Part shown: one piece after another, positions 26,908 through 34,178 of the stretch
Numbering within the stretch: position 1 is the first letter of the stretch
How the letters are laid out: the number at the start of each line of letters is the position of its first letter
Assembly (NCBI RefSeq): GCF_040105385.1
Contig: NZ_JBEDNQ010000005.1
Span: 62,001-126,000 of the forward strand
DNA length: 64,000 nt
Reading direction: 5' to 3'
Origin: Pseudonocardia nematodicida
GTDB taxonomy: Bacteria; Actinomycetota; Actinomycetes; Mycobacteriales; Pseudonocardiaceae
The notes under the pieces: model-generated
Seen by the model: the letters and a program-made list of their open reading frames with translations, nothing else
Databases searched by the model: none
Told to the model about the DNA's origin: nothing
Program-made: the position numbers and the translations under genes

Positions 26908-28232
26908 GCGACATTCCCCGCCGCGCCGCGTCGCGGACCGCCAAGCTCGCCGGCCTCCCGCTCGGCGTCGCCGGGCGCGCCGCGGCCGGGTTCGGGCGCA
27001 GGCTCACCGGCGGCGACCGGGACGAGATCTCGGCCCAGCTGGCAGCCAAGAGCGCCGAGCAGCTGTTCGCCGTCCTCGGTGAGCTCAAGGGCGGTGCGAT
27101 GAAGTTCGGGCAGGCGCTCAGCGTCGCCGAGGCCGCCATCCCGGAGGAGTTCGCGGAGCCCTACCGCGAGGCCCTCACCAAGCTGCAGGCGGCGGCGCCC
27201 CCGATGCCGATGTCCGACGTCGACTACATGCTGACCCAGCAGTTCGGCCGCTCCTGGAAGAGCCGGTTCGCCGAGTTCGACGAGACACCCGCCGCGTCGG
27301 CGAGCATCGGGCAGGTGCACAAGGCCGTCTGGTCCGACGGCCGCGAGGTCGCGGTCAAAGTGCAGTACCCCGGCGCGGAGGAGGCCCTGCGCTCGGACCT
27401 GCGCCAGCTCGGGCGGCTCAGCCGGGTCCTGCAACCGCTGGTGCCGGGGATGGAGATCCGGCCGCTGATCGACGAGCTCCGCGACCGGATGGAGGAGGAG
27501 CTCGACTACCGCGACGAGGCCACCTACCAGCGCGAGTTCGCCGCGATCTTCGAGGGCGACCCGGAGGTGAAGGTCCCGCGTGTGATCGGCTCGGCGCCGA
27601 AGGCCGTGATCAGCGAGTGGGTGCAGGGCCGTCCGCTGGCGTCGGTCATCCGCGAGGGGTCGGTCGACGAACGCGACCACGCCGCGAACCTGCTGGCCAA
27701 GTTCCACTACTCCGCGCCCGACCGGGCCCGCCTGCTGCACGCCGACCCGCACCCGGGCAACTTCGGGATCCTCGACGACGGCCGGTTGCTGGTCCTCGAC
27801 TTCGGCGCCGTCGCGCGGCTGCCCGACGGCATGCCGGCCGAGCTCGTCGCGATGACCAAGTACGCCCTGCAGGGCCGGGGCGGGGACCTGATGGCGCTGA
27901 TGCGCTCGGCGGGCTTCGTCCGCTCCGGTGCCCGGATCGAGCAGGAGCAGGTCCTGGCCTACCTGGCCCCGTTCACTGAGCCGCTCGAGGTCGAGGAGTT
28001 CCACTTCACCCGTCGCTGGATCCAGCGGCAGGCCGAGCGGGTCGGGGACCTGCGCAGCCCGGACGCCGCGATCGGCCGGTCGCTGAACCTGCCCCCGCGG
28101 TTCCTGCTCGTCCACCGGGTCACGATGGGGACGCTGGCGATCCTGTGCCAGCTCGACGGGCACGTCCGGCTGCGGGAGATCGTCGCGGAGTGGCAGCCGG
28201 AGATGTTCGAGCCGGACGCGCCGACCGGCTGA
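26904..28232 (+). CDS. ABC1/UbiB-family atypical kinase (Rv3197-like)
   Basis: A 442-residue protein with GTG start overlapping the previous stop. Family motifs are in order: the KxGQ motif in GELKGGAMKFGQALSVAE, the Ala-rich nucleotide loop in ASASIGQVHKAVWSDGREVA, the VAIK-type lysine in VAVKVQYPG, ERDHAANLLAKFHYSAPDRA, the catalytic loop LLHADPHPGNFGILDDGRLL and LVLDFGAVARLPDG. ABC1 proteins act in isoprenoid-quinone or lipid biology; some are ATPases. No membrane segment is seen. In mycobacteria the homologue lies next to whiB7, as it nearly does here. A TetR gene converges four bases after the stop. Confidence 0.92.
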   Translation: MSDIPRRAASRTAKLAGLPLGVAGRAAAGFGRRLTGGDRDEISAQLAAKSAEQLFAVLGELKGGAMKFGQALSVAEAAIPEEFAEPYREALTKLQAAAPPMPMSDVDYMLTQQFGRSWKSRFAEFDETPAASASIGQVHKAVWSDGREVAVKVQYPGAEEALRSDLRQLGRLSRVLQPLVPGMEIRPLIDELRDRMEEELDYRDEATYQREFAAIFEGDPEVKVPRVIGSAPKAVISEWVQGRPLASVIREGSVDERDHAANLLAKFHYSAPDRARLLHADPHPGNFGILDDGRLLVLDFGAVARLPDGMPAELVAMTKYALQGRGGDLMALMRSAGFVRSGARIEQEQVLAYLAPFTEPLEVEEFHFTRRWIQRQAERVGDLRSPDAAIGRSLNLPPRFLLVHRVTMGTLAILCQLDGHVRLREIVAEWQPEMFEPDAPTG

Positions 28233-28236
28233 GGAG

Positions 28237-28827
28237 TCACCGGCTCCCGCGCAGCCCCGCGAGGGTCCGGTCCAGCGCGATGCGGGCGCCCTCCCGGTCG
28301 GCCGCCGACGCGTCCTCGGCGGCGAGCCACATGGCGAGCTCGTTCATCGCCCCCGACAGCAACCGTGCCAGCGGCTCGAGCGGCTGGGGCTCGATCTCAC
28401 CGTGCGCGACGAGCGCGGCCAGGGCCTCGGCCAGGTGGCGCCCCGAGTTCTGTTCGTCGAGCTCCCGCCAGGCCTGCCAGCCGAGCACGGCCGGGCCGTC
28501 GACCAGCATGATCCGGGCGACCGCGGGCTCGGTGCCGGCCTCGAGGAAGGCGCCGCAGCCGGCGACCAGCTGGTCCCACGGCTCCGGCTGCGCCTGCGCG
28601 GCCGCGACGACCCGGTCCGCGACGCGCGCCTGCACCCGGTCCAGGACGGCCGCGAACAGCGCCGCCTTCCCCTCGAACTGGTGGTAGAGCGCCCCCTTGG
28701 TCACCCCGGCGGCGGCGACGACGGCGGGCAGCCCCACCGCGCCGTAGCCGTCCCGGGTGAACAGCCGCTCCGCCGCGTCCAGCAGGGCGACGCGCGTGCG
28801 CTCCCGCTGCTCGGCCCGTACCCCCAT
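28237..28827 (-). CDS. TetR-family repressor
   Basis: A 196-residue regulator starting MGVRAEQRERTRVALLDAAE. The HTH is RLFTRDGYGAVGLPAVVAAA followed by GVTKGALYHQFEGKAALFAA, clearly TetR. The C-terminal ligand domain is Ala/Leu-rich. An AACAGGAGGTGG ribosome-binding site precedes the ATG. It is divergent from a VOC/glyoxalase-like gene across 78 bases holding two GTACC-type dyads, so it very likely represses that gene and itself. Confidence 0.93.
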   Translation of the reverse strand: MGVRAEQRERTRVALLDAAERLFTRDGYGAVGLPAVVAAAGVTKGALYHQFEGKAALFAAVLDRVQARVADRVVAAAQAQPEPWDQLVAGCGAFLEAGTEPAVARIMLVDGPAVLGWQAWRELDEQNSGRHLAEALAALVAHGEIEPQPLEPLARLLSGAMNELAMWLAAEDASAADREGARIALDRTLAGLRGSR

Positions 28828-28841
28828 CGCCACCTCCTGTT

Positions 28842-28892
28842 GACGTACCGAGGGTACGCGAGTATCAATTTGACGTACCGTCGGTACGTCAA
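28842..28892. promoter_or_regulatory. Paired TetR operators
   Basis: A perfect dyad TTGACGTACCG-T-CGGTACGTCAA (28870-28892) and a second, shorter dyad with core CGTACCGAGGGTACG (28844-28858) lie between the divergent TetR and VOC genes. Spacing between dyad centres is about 30 bases. Confidence 0.85.
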
Positions 28893-28905
28893 AACTGGAG
28901 GAACC

Positions 28906-29322
28906 ATGCTGACCAGCTGCTATCCCGTGCTCGCCACCGACGACGTCGCCGGCGCCCGCGCGTTCTGGACCGGCCCGATGGGCTTCGAGATCGTGTTCGA
29001 CGCCGACTGGTACGTCAGCCTGCGCCGCGACGGCTTCGAGCTGGCCGTGCTGGACCGCGATCATCCGACGATCCCGGACTCCCACCGCGGGATCTCGGCG
29101 GCCGGGACGCTGGTGAACCTCGAGGTCGACGACGTCGACGCCGAGTGGGAGCGGCTGGTGGTCCGATCCGGGCTCCCGGTGGCGCTCGAGCTCCGGGACG
29201 AGGACTTCGGCCAGCGGCACTTCATCGTCACCGGGCCGGACGGGGTGCTCGTCGACGTGATCACCGAGATCCCGCCCACGCCCGAGTTCGCCGCGGGCTT
29301 CACCGGCGGTGGCTCGGCATGA
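28906..29322 (+). CDS. Glyoxalase/VOC-superfamily protein
   Basis: A 138-residue protein starting MLTSCYPVLATDDVAGARAF. Two beta-alpha-beta-beta-beta modules are visible: FWTGPMGFEIVFDADWYVSL with FELAVLDRD, then VNLEVDDVDAEWERLVVRSG and ending GQRHFIVTGPDGVLVDVITE. VOC proteins include lyases, dioxygenases and antibiotic-binding resistance proteins such as bleomycin-binding proteins. The TetR control and GGAGGA ribosome-binding site suggest an inducible protein. A drug-binding or detoxification role is plausible but not proven. Confidence 0.88.
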   Translation: MLTSCYPVLATDDVAGARAFWTGPMGFEIVFDADWYVSLRRDGFELAVLDRDHPTIPDSHRGISAAGTLVNLEVDDVDAEWERLVVRSGLPVALELRDEDFGQRHFIVTGPDGVLVDVITEIPPTPEFAAGFTGGGSA

Positions 29323-29361
29323 GCGGACCGGCGCGGCGCCGAGATCGGCGTCCGGGTCCGG

Positions 29362-29411
29362 ACACGACGGCGCCCCGCCCGGAAACTGGTCCGGACGGGG
29401 CACCGTGTCGT
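29362..29411. terminator. Possible hairpin between convergent genes
   Basis: ACACGACGG-C-GCCCCG (29362-29377) pairs imperfectly with CGGGGC-ACCGTGTCGT (29396-29411). It lies between the VOC gene and the small Arg-rich gene, which converge. Confidence 0.45.
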
Positions 29412-29436
29412 GGCGTGAGCGCGGGGCGCGCCGTCG

Positions 29437-29706
29437 TCAGGAGGCGCGGGTGCGGGCCCGCTCGGCGCGACGCTGGGCCCAGGCCGCCAGCCTGGCCCAC
29501 TGCCGCCCGGCGGTGAGCTGCCGGGCACGCCGGTGCTCGGCCGCCTGGCGTTGCGCCTCTACCTGATGGGATCTCGCCAGGACTTCTTCGATCAGAGACA
29601 TCGTGTGCTCCCGGTTCGGTGTGATCCGGCTGTCGGCGCGGATCGGGCCGTGCGGCGTGGACGGGCGGTGGTGCGGCATCGGGGCCGCGGGCATCAGGTC
29701 GTTCAC
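29437..29706 (-). CDS. Small Arg/Ala-rich protein downstream of whiB7
   Basis: An 89-residue protein from a GTG at 29706 with GAGGAG seven to eight bases upstream. The N-terminal third is Pro/His-rich. The C-terminal part (LIEEVLARSHQVEAQRQAAE, then RQWARLAAWAQRRAERARTR) is an amphipathic, very basic helix. An internal ATG at about 29601 with its own GGGAG would give a 54-residue form containing only the helix. It follows whiB7 by 43 bases and is probably cotranscribed with it. No family is recognised; the basic helix could bind nucleic acid or ribosome, which is speculation. Confidence 0.6.
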   Translation of the reverse strand: MNDLMPAAPMPHHRPSTPHGPIRADSRITPNREHTMSLIEEVLARSHQVEAQRQAAEHRRARQLTAGRQWARLAAWAQRRAERARTRAS

Positions 29707-29749
29707 GGGGCGTCTCCTCGTCGTCTGGGCTGGGGGTGGGCGGGTGGTG

Positions 29750-30148
29750 TCAGCTGCCCGCGGCCCGGGCCAGCTCCCGGTCGCGTTCCAGGTCGGCCTT
29801 GCGGGGTCGCCCCCTCGGGCGCTTGCGGGCGATCACCCGGCCGCGCTCGAAGATCTCGCCGCCCCACACGCCCCACGGCTCCTCCCGGGACAGGGCGCCG
29901 GCCAGGCAGGCGTCCCGGACCGGACACCGGGCGCAGAGCGCCTTGGCCTCCTCCAGTACGGCCGGGGCCTCGGCGAACCACTTGTCGGCGTCGCCGTTGC
30001 GGCAGGGCAGTGCGGACCGGCCGTCACCGGACCCTGCCGGCGGAGCCCCCAGGAGCAGACCCGGCAGGGACTCCTCCGGGGCGGCACAGCCACCCGCACC
30101 CTCGGTCTGGATCACTCCGCCGTCACACGGAGCGGATCTCACGTACAC
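29750..30148 (-). CDS. whiB7: WhiB7 iron-sulfur transcription factor
   Basis: 132 residues from a GTG at 30148, chosen because AGGAGG lies six bases upstream; upstream in-frame TTG/ATG codons lie inside the terminator region. Four cluster cysteines are C49 (LPCRNGDADKWF), C72, C75 and C81 (ALCARCPVRDACL). The turn motif EPWGVWGGEIFERGRVI follows. The C-terminus carries the AT-hook RGRPRK (112-117) that defines WhiB7. With SigA it activates intrinsic antibiotic-resistance genes in actinobacteria. It is longer at the N-terminus than the M. tuberculosis protein. The upstream region has an attenuator leader. uvrD2 lies next upstream, as in mycobacteria. Confidence 0.96.
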   Translation of the reverse strand: MYVRSAPCDGGVIQTEGAGGCAAPEESLPGLLLGAPPAGSGDGRSALPCRNGDADKWFAEAPAVLEEAKALCARCPVRDACLAGALSREEPWGVWGGEIFERGRVIARKRPRGRPRKADLERDRELARAAGS

Positions 30149-30197
30149 GATCGACCTCCTCGATCGAACTTCTTCGGACATTTCTCGACATGCGGAC

Positions 30198-30245
30198 AAA
30201 AAAATCGGGGCCGCTGAACCCTGTGTGTGGGTTCCGCGGCCCCGA
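30198..30245 (-). terminator. Intrinsic terminator in whiB7 leader (attenuator)
   Basis: TCGGGGCCGC (30205-30214) pairs with GCGGCCCCGA (30236-30245), and GAACCC/GGGTTC continues the stem. Seven A on the plus strand (30198-30204) give a U7 tract in the minus-strand RNA. Such a strong U-tract terminator is rare in this genome. It lies between the upstream ORF and the whiB7 start. Confidence 0.9.
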
Positions 30246-30271
30246 TGGGGACTCGGCGCGAGCGCTGAGGG

Positions 30272-30520
30272 TCAGGTACCCCCTCGGCGCCCGGGAACGG
30301 ACACACCTGTGCACTTGTCATCGAAGATCGGGCCGGCGACCACGACGCCGGTGGCCATGCCGCGCTCGCGGGACACGTCTCCCCAGGCGCGGAGCGTGGT
30401 CGCGGCGGTGTGCGCGAAGGACACCGGAAGCTGGGCGTATGCGATCGCGTGCGACACGACAGTGGCCGGAACGCACGGCAGGGTGCGGCCGGTCCGGTCG
30501 ATCTGCGTGATGCCGTTCAT
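30272..30520 (-). CDS. whiB7 upstream leader ORF (uORF)
   Basis: An 82-residue frame starting MNGITQIDRTGRTLPCVPAT, with AGGAGGTGG placed ideally before the ATG. Its stop at 30272 lies 27 bases before the terminator stem. No protein family is recognised. Position (between a WhiB7-type promoter and an attenuator terminator) matches the whiB7 uORF known in mycobacteria. There, ribosome stalling by antibiotics on the uORF prevents terminator formation and switches whiB7 on. The peptide here is probably mainly a sensor of translation rather than a functional protein; that is inference. Confidence 0.8.
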   Translation of the reverse strand: MNGITQIDRTGRTLPCVPATVVSHAIAYAQLPVSFAHTAATTLRAWGDVSRERGMATGVVVAGPIFDDKCTGVSVPGRRGGT

Positions 30521-30605
30521 GGAGCCACCTCCTGTCGTGTCCCGCCGTACGGTGTCCCGCGCGACGCGTGTGGGAGCGGACGGGTTGCTCCGCTCGGTGC
30601 AGACG

Positions 30606-30644
30606 ACACTAGAAGTGCAGCGCACACGGGAGCAACCGATTATT
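30606..30644 (-). promoter_or_regulatory. WhiB7-type autoregulated promoter
   Basis: On the minus strand AATAAT (30644-30639) is followed by three bases, then -35 TTGCTC (30635-30630), an 18-base spacer and -10 TAGTGT (30611-30606). An AT-rich element three bases before the -35 is the published WhiB7 AT-hook target layout. The predicted leader to the whiB7 start is about 450 nt. Confidence 0.75.
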
Positions 30645-30680
30645 CGAACTCTCTTCGGAAGTTCATCCGGGGTGAACTCC

Positions 30681-32810
30681 CTAGCGGTGCTCGGCCGCGT
30701 GCTCGGCGAGCAACGCCAGCACCGCGTCGCCGTAGCGGTCCAGCTTCGCCGCGCCGATCCCCGGGATCCCGACCAGCGCGGACGGGTCGGACGGCCGCTG
30801 CTCGGCGATCGCGGTCAGGGTCGCGTCGGTGAGCACGACGAAGGCCGGCACCCCCTGACCCTTCCCCTCGGCGGCCCGCCACTGCTTCAGCCGGTCGAGC
30901 AGCTCCAGGTCCACGTCGGACGGGCAGTCGTCACACCGCATCAGCTTGGTCGCGGCGCTGCCGAACAGCGGTGACCCGCACACCCGGCAGCGCGGCCGGG
31001 CCGCGCCCGGGCGGCGCTCCCCGGCGATCCGCGACGCCGGGTGCGAGTCCGGGATGAGCCCGTACAGGAACCGGGAGCGGCGCCGCTTCGGACCGCGACC
31101 GGACGCCCGGGACAGCGACCAGGTCATCGACAGCACCCGGCGGGCCCGGGTGATCCCGACGTAGAACAGACGGCGCTCCTCCTCGATCGCGGCCTCGTCG
31201 TTGTCGGCGTGGCCGATCGGCAGGGTGCCGTCGGCCAGCCCGACGAGGAAGACCGCGTCCCACTCCAGCCCCTTGGCCGCGTGCAGCGACGCCAGCGTGA
31301 CGCCCTGGACGACCGGCGCCTGCGCCGAGTCCGCGCGGGTGTCCAGCTCGGTGACCAGCCGCGCGAGGTCGGCGTTCGGCTCGACGGCGGCGAGCTCCTC
31401 GGCCACCCCGACCAGGGCCAGCAGCGACTCCCAGGCCGCGCGCAGGGTCGCACCCTTCGGCGGCTCGTCGGTCAGCCCGGCACGGGCACCGAGCACGGCG
31501 CGGGTGACGTCGACCAGATCGGTGCCCGGCCGCTGGTCCGGCGCGGCGGCACGCAGCGCGACCATGGCCCGGCGAACCTCGGGACGCGCGAAGAACCGGT
31601 CGCCGCCACGCACCTGGTACGGGACGCCGGCGTCGGACAGGGCCTGCTCGTAGGCCTCGGACTGGGCGTTGATCCGGAACAGCACCGCGATCTCCGACGG
31701 CGGTGTGCCGTCCTTCAGCAGCGTCAGGATCCGCCCGGCGACGGCGGCGGCCTCGGCCGGCTCGTCGTCGTGCTCGGCGAAGTCCGGGTCCGGCCCGGGA
31801 GGGAGCTGCCCGACCAGCTGCAGCCGGGACCCGGCCGGGCGGTTCCGCGCCGCGCCGATCAGCTGGTTGGCGGCCGAGACGATCTGCGGGGTCGAGCGGT
31901 AGTCGCGCTGCAGGCGCACGACGGTCGCGTCCGGGAACCGGCGCGGGAACTCGAGCAGGTGGCGGGGCGAGGCGCCGGCGAAGGTGTAGATCGTCTGGTT
32001 CGCGTCGCCGACGACGGTCAGGTCGTCCCGGTCCCCCAGCCACGCGTCGAGCAGGCGCTGCTGCAGCGGCGTGACGTCCTGGTACTCGTCGACGACGAAG
32101 CAGCGGTAGCGGGAGCGGAACTCCTCGGCGACCCCGGCGTGCTCCTCGAGGGCGACGGCGGTGTGCAGCAGCAGGTCGTCGAAGTCGAGCACCTCGGCGG
32201 CGGTCTTGAGCTCCTCGTAGCCGGCGTAGACCTGGGCGACCTGGTCGGCCGGGCCTGGGGTGTCGCGCTTGCGCCGGGCCGCCTCCGCGGCGTAGTCCGA
32301 CGGCGCGATCAGCGTCGACTTCGCCCACTCGATCTCCGAGGCGACGTCGCGCAGCGCGTCCGAGTCGGTGCTCGCGCGGACGCGGGCGGCGGACTGGCCG
32401 ATGAGCCGGAGCTTGCCCTCGACCAGCGGCCACGGCGAGCCGCCGATCACCTGCGGCCAGAAGTAGCGCAGCTGACGCAGCGCGGCGGCGTGGAACGTGC
32501 GGGCCTGCACGCCCGGGGCGTCGAGCGCGCGCAGCCGGGTCCGCAGCTCACCGGCCGCGCGGGCGGTGAAGGTGACCGCCAGTACCTGCCCGGCGGCGAC
32601 GTGGCCGTGGGCGACCAGGTGCGCGATCCGCCGGGTGATGGTGCGGGTCTTGCCGGTACCGGCGCCGGCCAGCACGCACAGCGGGCCGCGCGGGGCGGTG
32701 ACGGCGGCGCGCTGCTCGGGGTCCAGTCCGTCCGCGCCGGTGGGCCCCACCGGCGCACTCCCGGAGCGGGAGGCGTGGGCAGGGCCTGCGGCAGTGGTTC
32801 GGGACGGCAC
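30681..32810 (-). CDS. uvrD2: ATP-dependent DNA helicase UvrD2
   Basis: A 709-residue superfamily 1A helicase. Motif I is VLAGAGTGKTRTITRRIAHL, motif II CFVVDEYQDVTPLQQRLLDA, motif III TVVGDANQTIYTFAGASPRH, and motif V/VI are HAAKGLEWDAVFLVGLADGT and RRLFYVGITRARRVLSM. The C-terminal addition has a four-cysteine cluster (CRVCGSPLFG ... LMRCDDCPSD) and an HRDC domain (FVVLTDATLTAIAEQRPSDP, LVGIPGIGAAKLDRYGDAVL), the actinobacterial UvrD2 layout. It unwinds DNA 3'-5'. GTG start at 32810. It lies just upstream of the whiB7 leader on the same strand. Confidence 0.96.
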   Translation of the reverse strand: MPSRTTAAGPAHASRSGSAPVGPTGADGLDPEQRAAVTAPRGPLCVLAGAGTGKTRTITRRIAHLVAHGHVAAGQVLAVTFTARAAGELRTRLRALDAPGVQARTFHAAALRQLRYFWPQVIGGSPWPLVEGKLRLIGQSAARVRASTDSDALRDVASEIEWAKSTLIAPSDYAAEAARRKRDTPGPADQVAQVYAGYEELKTAAEVLDFDDLLLHTAVALEEHAGVAEEFRSRYRCFVVDEYQDVTPLQQRLLDAWLGDRDDLTVVGDANQTIYTFAGASPRHLLEFPRRFPDATVVRLQRDYRSTPQIVSAANQLIGAARNRPAGSRLQLVGQLPPGPDPDFAEHDDEPAEAAAVAGRILTLLKDGTPPSEIAVLFRINAQSEAYEQALSDAGVPYQVRGGDRFFARPEVRRAMVALRAAAPDQRPGTDLVDVTRAVLGARAGLTDEPPKGATLRAAWESLLALVGVAEELAAVEPNADLARLVTELDTRADSAQAPVVQGVTLASLHAAKGLEWDAVFLVGLADGTLPIGHADNDEAAIEEERRLFYVGITRARRVLSMTWSLSRASGRGPKRRRSRFLYGLIPDSHPASRIAGERRPGAARPRCRVCGSPLFGSAATKLMRCDDCPSDVDLELLDRLKQWRAAEGKGQGVPAFVVLTDATLTAIAEQRPSDPSALVGIPGIGAAKLDRYGDAVLALLAEHAAEHR

Positions 32811-32934
32811 GACCCCATCCTGACACCCACCCCCGACGGTTCCGGGCCGACCGGGTCGGCGCGGCGGTGGCGAGCGGGCCGGCCGCGGTCCGCGGCACCC
32901 CGTCGCGCGACCGCCGGCGGGGTGCCGCGCCGGG

Positions 32935-33285
32935 TCACCGCAGACCGCTGACCGGACCGTCGACGCCGTCGGCGATCCGGCGCAGCTCCGCCACGTGCGC
33001 GTCGAACGCGGCCCGGCCGGCGGGGGTCTGCGAGATCCACGTCAGCCGCCGCGCGTCGGACCGGCCGGCGGACCGGGTCTTCGTGGTCGTCGCGTAGCCG
33101 GCCTCGACGAGGACCCGGAGGTGTTTGGACAGGGTGGCGTCGGTGACGCCGAGGGTGTCCCGCAGCACCGCGAAGTCGACCTGCTCGACGTGCCGCAGGA
33201 TCCCGCTGATCCGCAACCGGACGGGGGCGTGGATGGTGTCGTCGAAGGCGTGCGCGCCGGCGCCGCCGGCCGGATCAGCGGCCAC
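32935..33285 (-). CDS. Winged-helix regulator (HTH_34/MarR-ArsR-like)
   Basis: A 116-residue regulator, GTG at 33285. After a Gly/Ala N-terminus comes FDDTIHAPVRLRISGILRHV, then FAVLRDTLGVTDATLSKHLR (recognition helix) and VLVEAGYATTTKTRSAGRSD. This is the 'winged helix DNA-binding' family that accompanies small membrane proteins. It overlaps the end of the upstream membrane-protein gene by 11 bases, so the two are coupled. It probably autoregulates the pair. The signal is unknown. Confidence 0.87.
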   Translation of the reverse strand: MAADPAGGAGAHAFDDTIHAPVRLRISGILRHVEQVDFAVLRDTLGVTDATLSKHLRVLVEAGYATTTKTRSAGRSDARRLTWISQTPAGRAAFDAHVAELRRIADGVDGPVSGLR

Positions 33286-33739
33286 GGCGCAGGTGCTCGC
33301 GGGTCGAGCGCTCGAAGGCGATGTTGGCCGCGAGCACGATCCCGAAGGCGACGGCGGCCGGGGCGAGCACCCACCACGGCGACAGCGAGGCGACGAGTCC
33401 GTAGGAGACGCTGAGCAGCACCAGGACACCGACGAGCGCACCGGCGAAGGCCAGCCAGGCCCGCGCCCCGACGCCGCGGGCCCGGACACCGGTCGTCGAC
33501 TGCTGGTACCCGAGCAGGACGACGGTCAGCAGCACCAGCACCGGCACCAGCGCCGCGCGGAGACCGCCGGAGAACGCCGGGGACAGCACGAACCCGGCGG
33601 CGAGCAGCGCGAACGCGACGTGCGTCCAGGCCGGGGCGGCCATCCGGCCGGAGAGCGCGGAGCGGTCGGCGTCGAGATCGCGCAGGACGTCGCGGGCCGC
33701 GGGCCCGTCCGGCCGCGCGGCCGGCATGTCATTTTCCAT
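33275..33739 (-). CDS. Four-helix membrane protein coupled to winged-helix regulator
   Basis: A 154-residue protein starting MENDMPAARPDGPAARDVLR. A soluble N-terminal helix (RDLDADRSALSGRMAAPAW) is followed by four hydrophobic segments: VAFALLAAGFVLSPAF, AALVPVLVLLTVVLLG, AWLAFAGALVGVLVLLSV and WVLAPAAVAFGIVLAANIAF. The C-terminus is basic. No family of known function is recognised. Its stop lies inside the start of the regulator gene. The small size and pairing resemble regulator/membrane-protein couples found across actinobacteria, but function is unknown. Confidence 0.8.
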   Translation of the reverse strand: MENDMPAARPDGPAARDVLRDLDADRSALSGRMAAPAWTHVAFALLAAGFVLSPAFSGGLRAALVPVLVLLTVVLLGYQQSTTGVRARGVGARAWLAFAGALVGVLVLLSVSYGLVASLSPWWVLAPAAVAFGIVLAANIAFERSTREHLRRGR

Positions 33740-33842
33740 GACGGCAACTCAATCACCCGCCTCATCGGCACGTCAAGTCGGTTGCCGCTGCGGAAAGAGA
33801 TCCGGCGGGAAGAATTCCGCGCCGCGGCCGGTTGTACCCGGC

Positions 33843-34082
33843 ATGGCGGACCTGACCATGTACACGACCAGCTGGTGCGGCTTCTGCCGCCGGCTCAAGC
33901 TGCAGCTCGACGAGGCCGGGATCGGCTACCGCGAGATCGACATCGAGCGCGAGCCGGACGCGGTCGCGTTCGTCGAGCAGGCGAACGGCGGCAACCGGAC
34001 CGTCCCGACCGTCGTGTTCCCGGACGAGTCGGTCGCGACCAACCCCAGCTTCGGCGAGGTGACGCAGCGCCTGGGCGTGTGA
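33843..34082 (+). CDS. mrx1: Mycoredoxin/glutaredoxin-like protein
   Basis: A 79-residue thioredoxin-fold protein starting MADLTMYTTSWCGFCRRLKL. The redox motif is CGFC, preceded by TTSW. The cis-Pro region is NRTVPTVVFPDESVATNPSF. It corresponds to Rv3198A (mycoredoxin-1), which reduces protein mixed disulfides with mycothiol. It lies two genes from uvrD2 as in mycobacteria. The active-site Gly-Phe differs from the common CGYC but keeps both cysteines. It is cytosolic. A perfect terminator follows. Confidence 0.9.
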   Translation: MADLTMYTTSWCGFCRRLKLQLDEAGIGYREIDIEREPDAVAFVEQANGGNRTVPTVVFPDESVATNPSFGEVTQRLGV

Positions 34083-34128
34083 GCGCGAGGCGTCCGAGGC
34101 CCACCTCCGAGTTCTCCCACCACGGAGC

Positions 34129-34163
34129 ACGGCGGCCCGGGGATCCGATCCCCGGGCCGCCGT
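34129..34163. terminator. Bidirectional terminator between mycoredoxin and nudC
   Basis: A perfect 15-bp stem (34129-34143 against 34149-34163, ACGGCGGCCCGGGGA) with a 5-base loop, between two convergent genes. Confidence 0.85.
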
Positions 34164-34178
34164 CGTGTGCGGGCCTCA

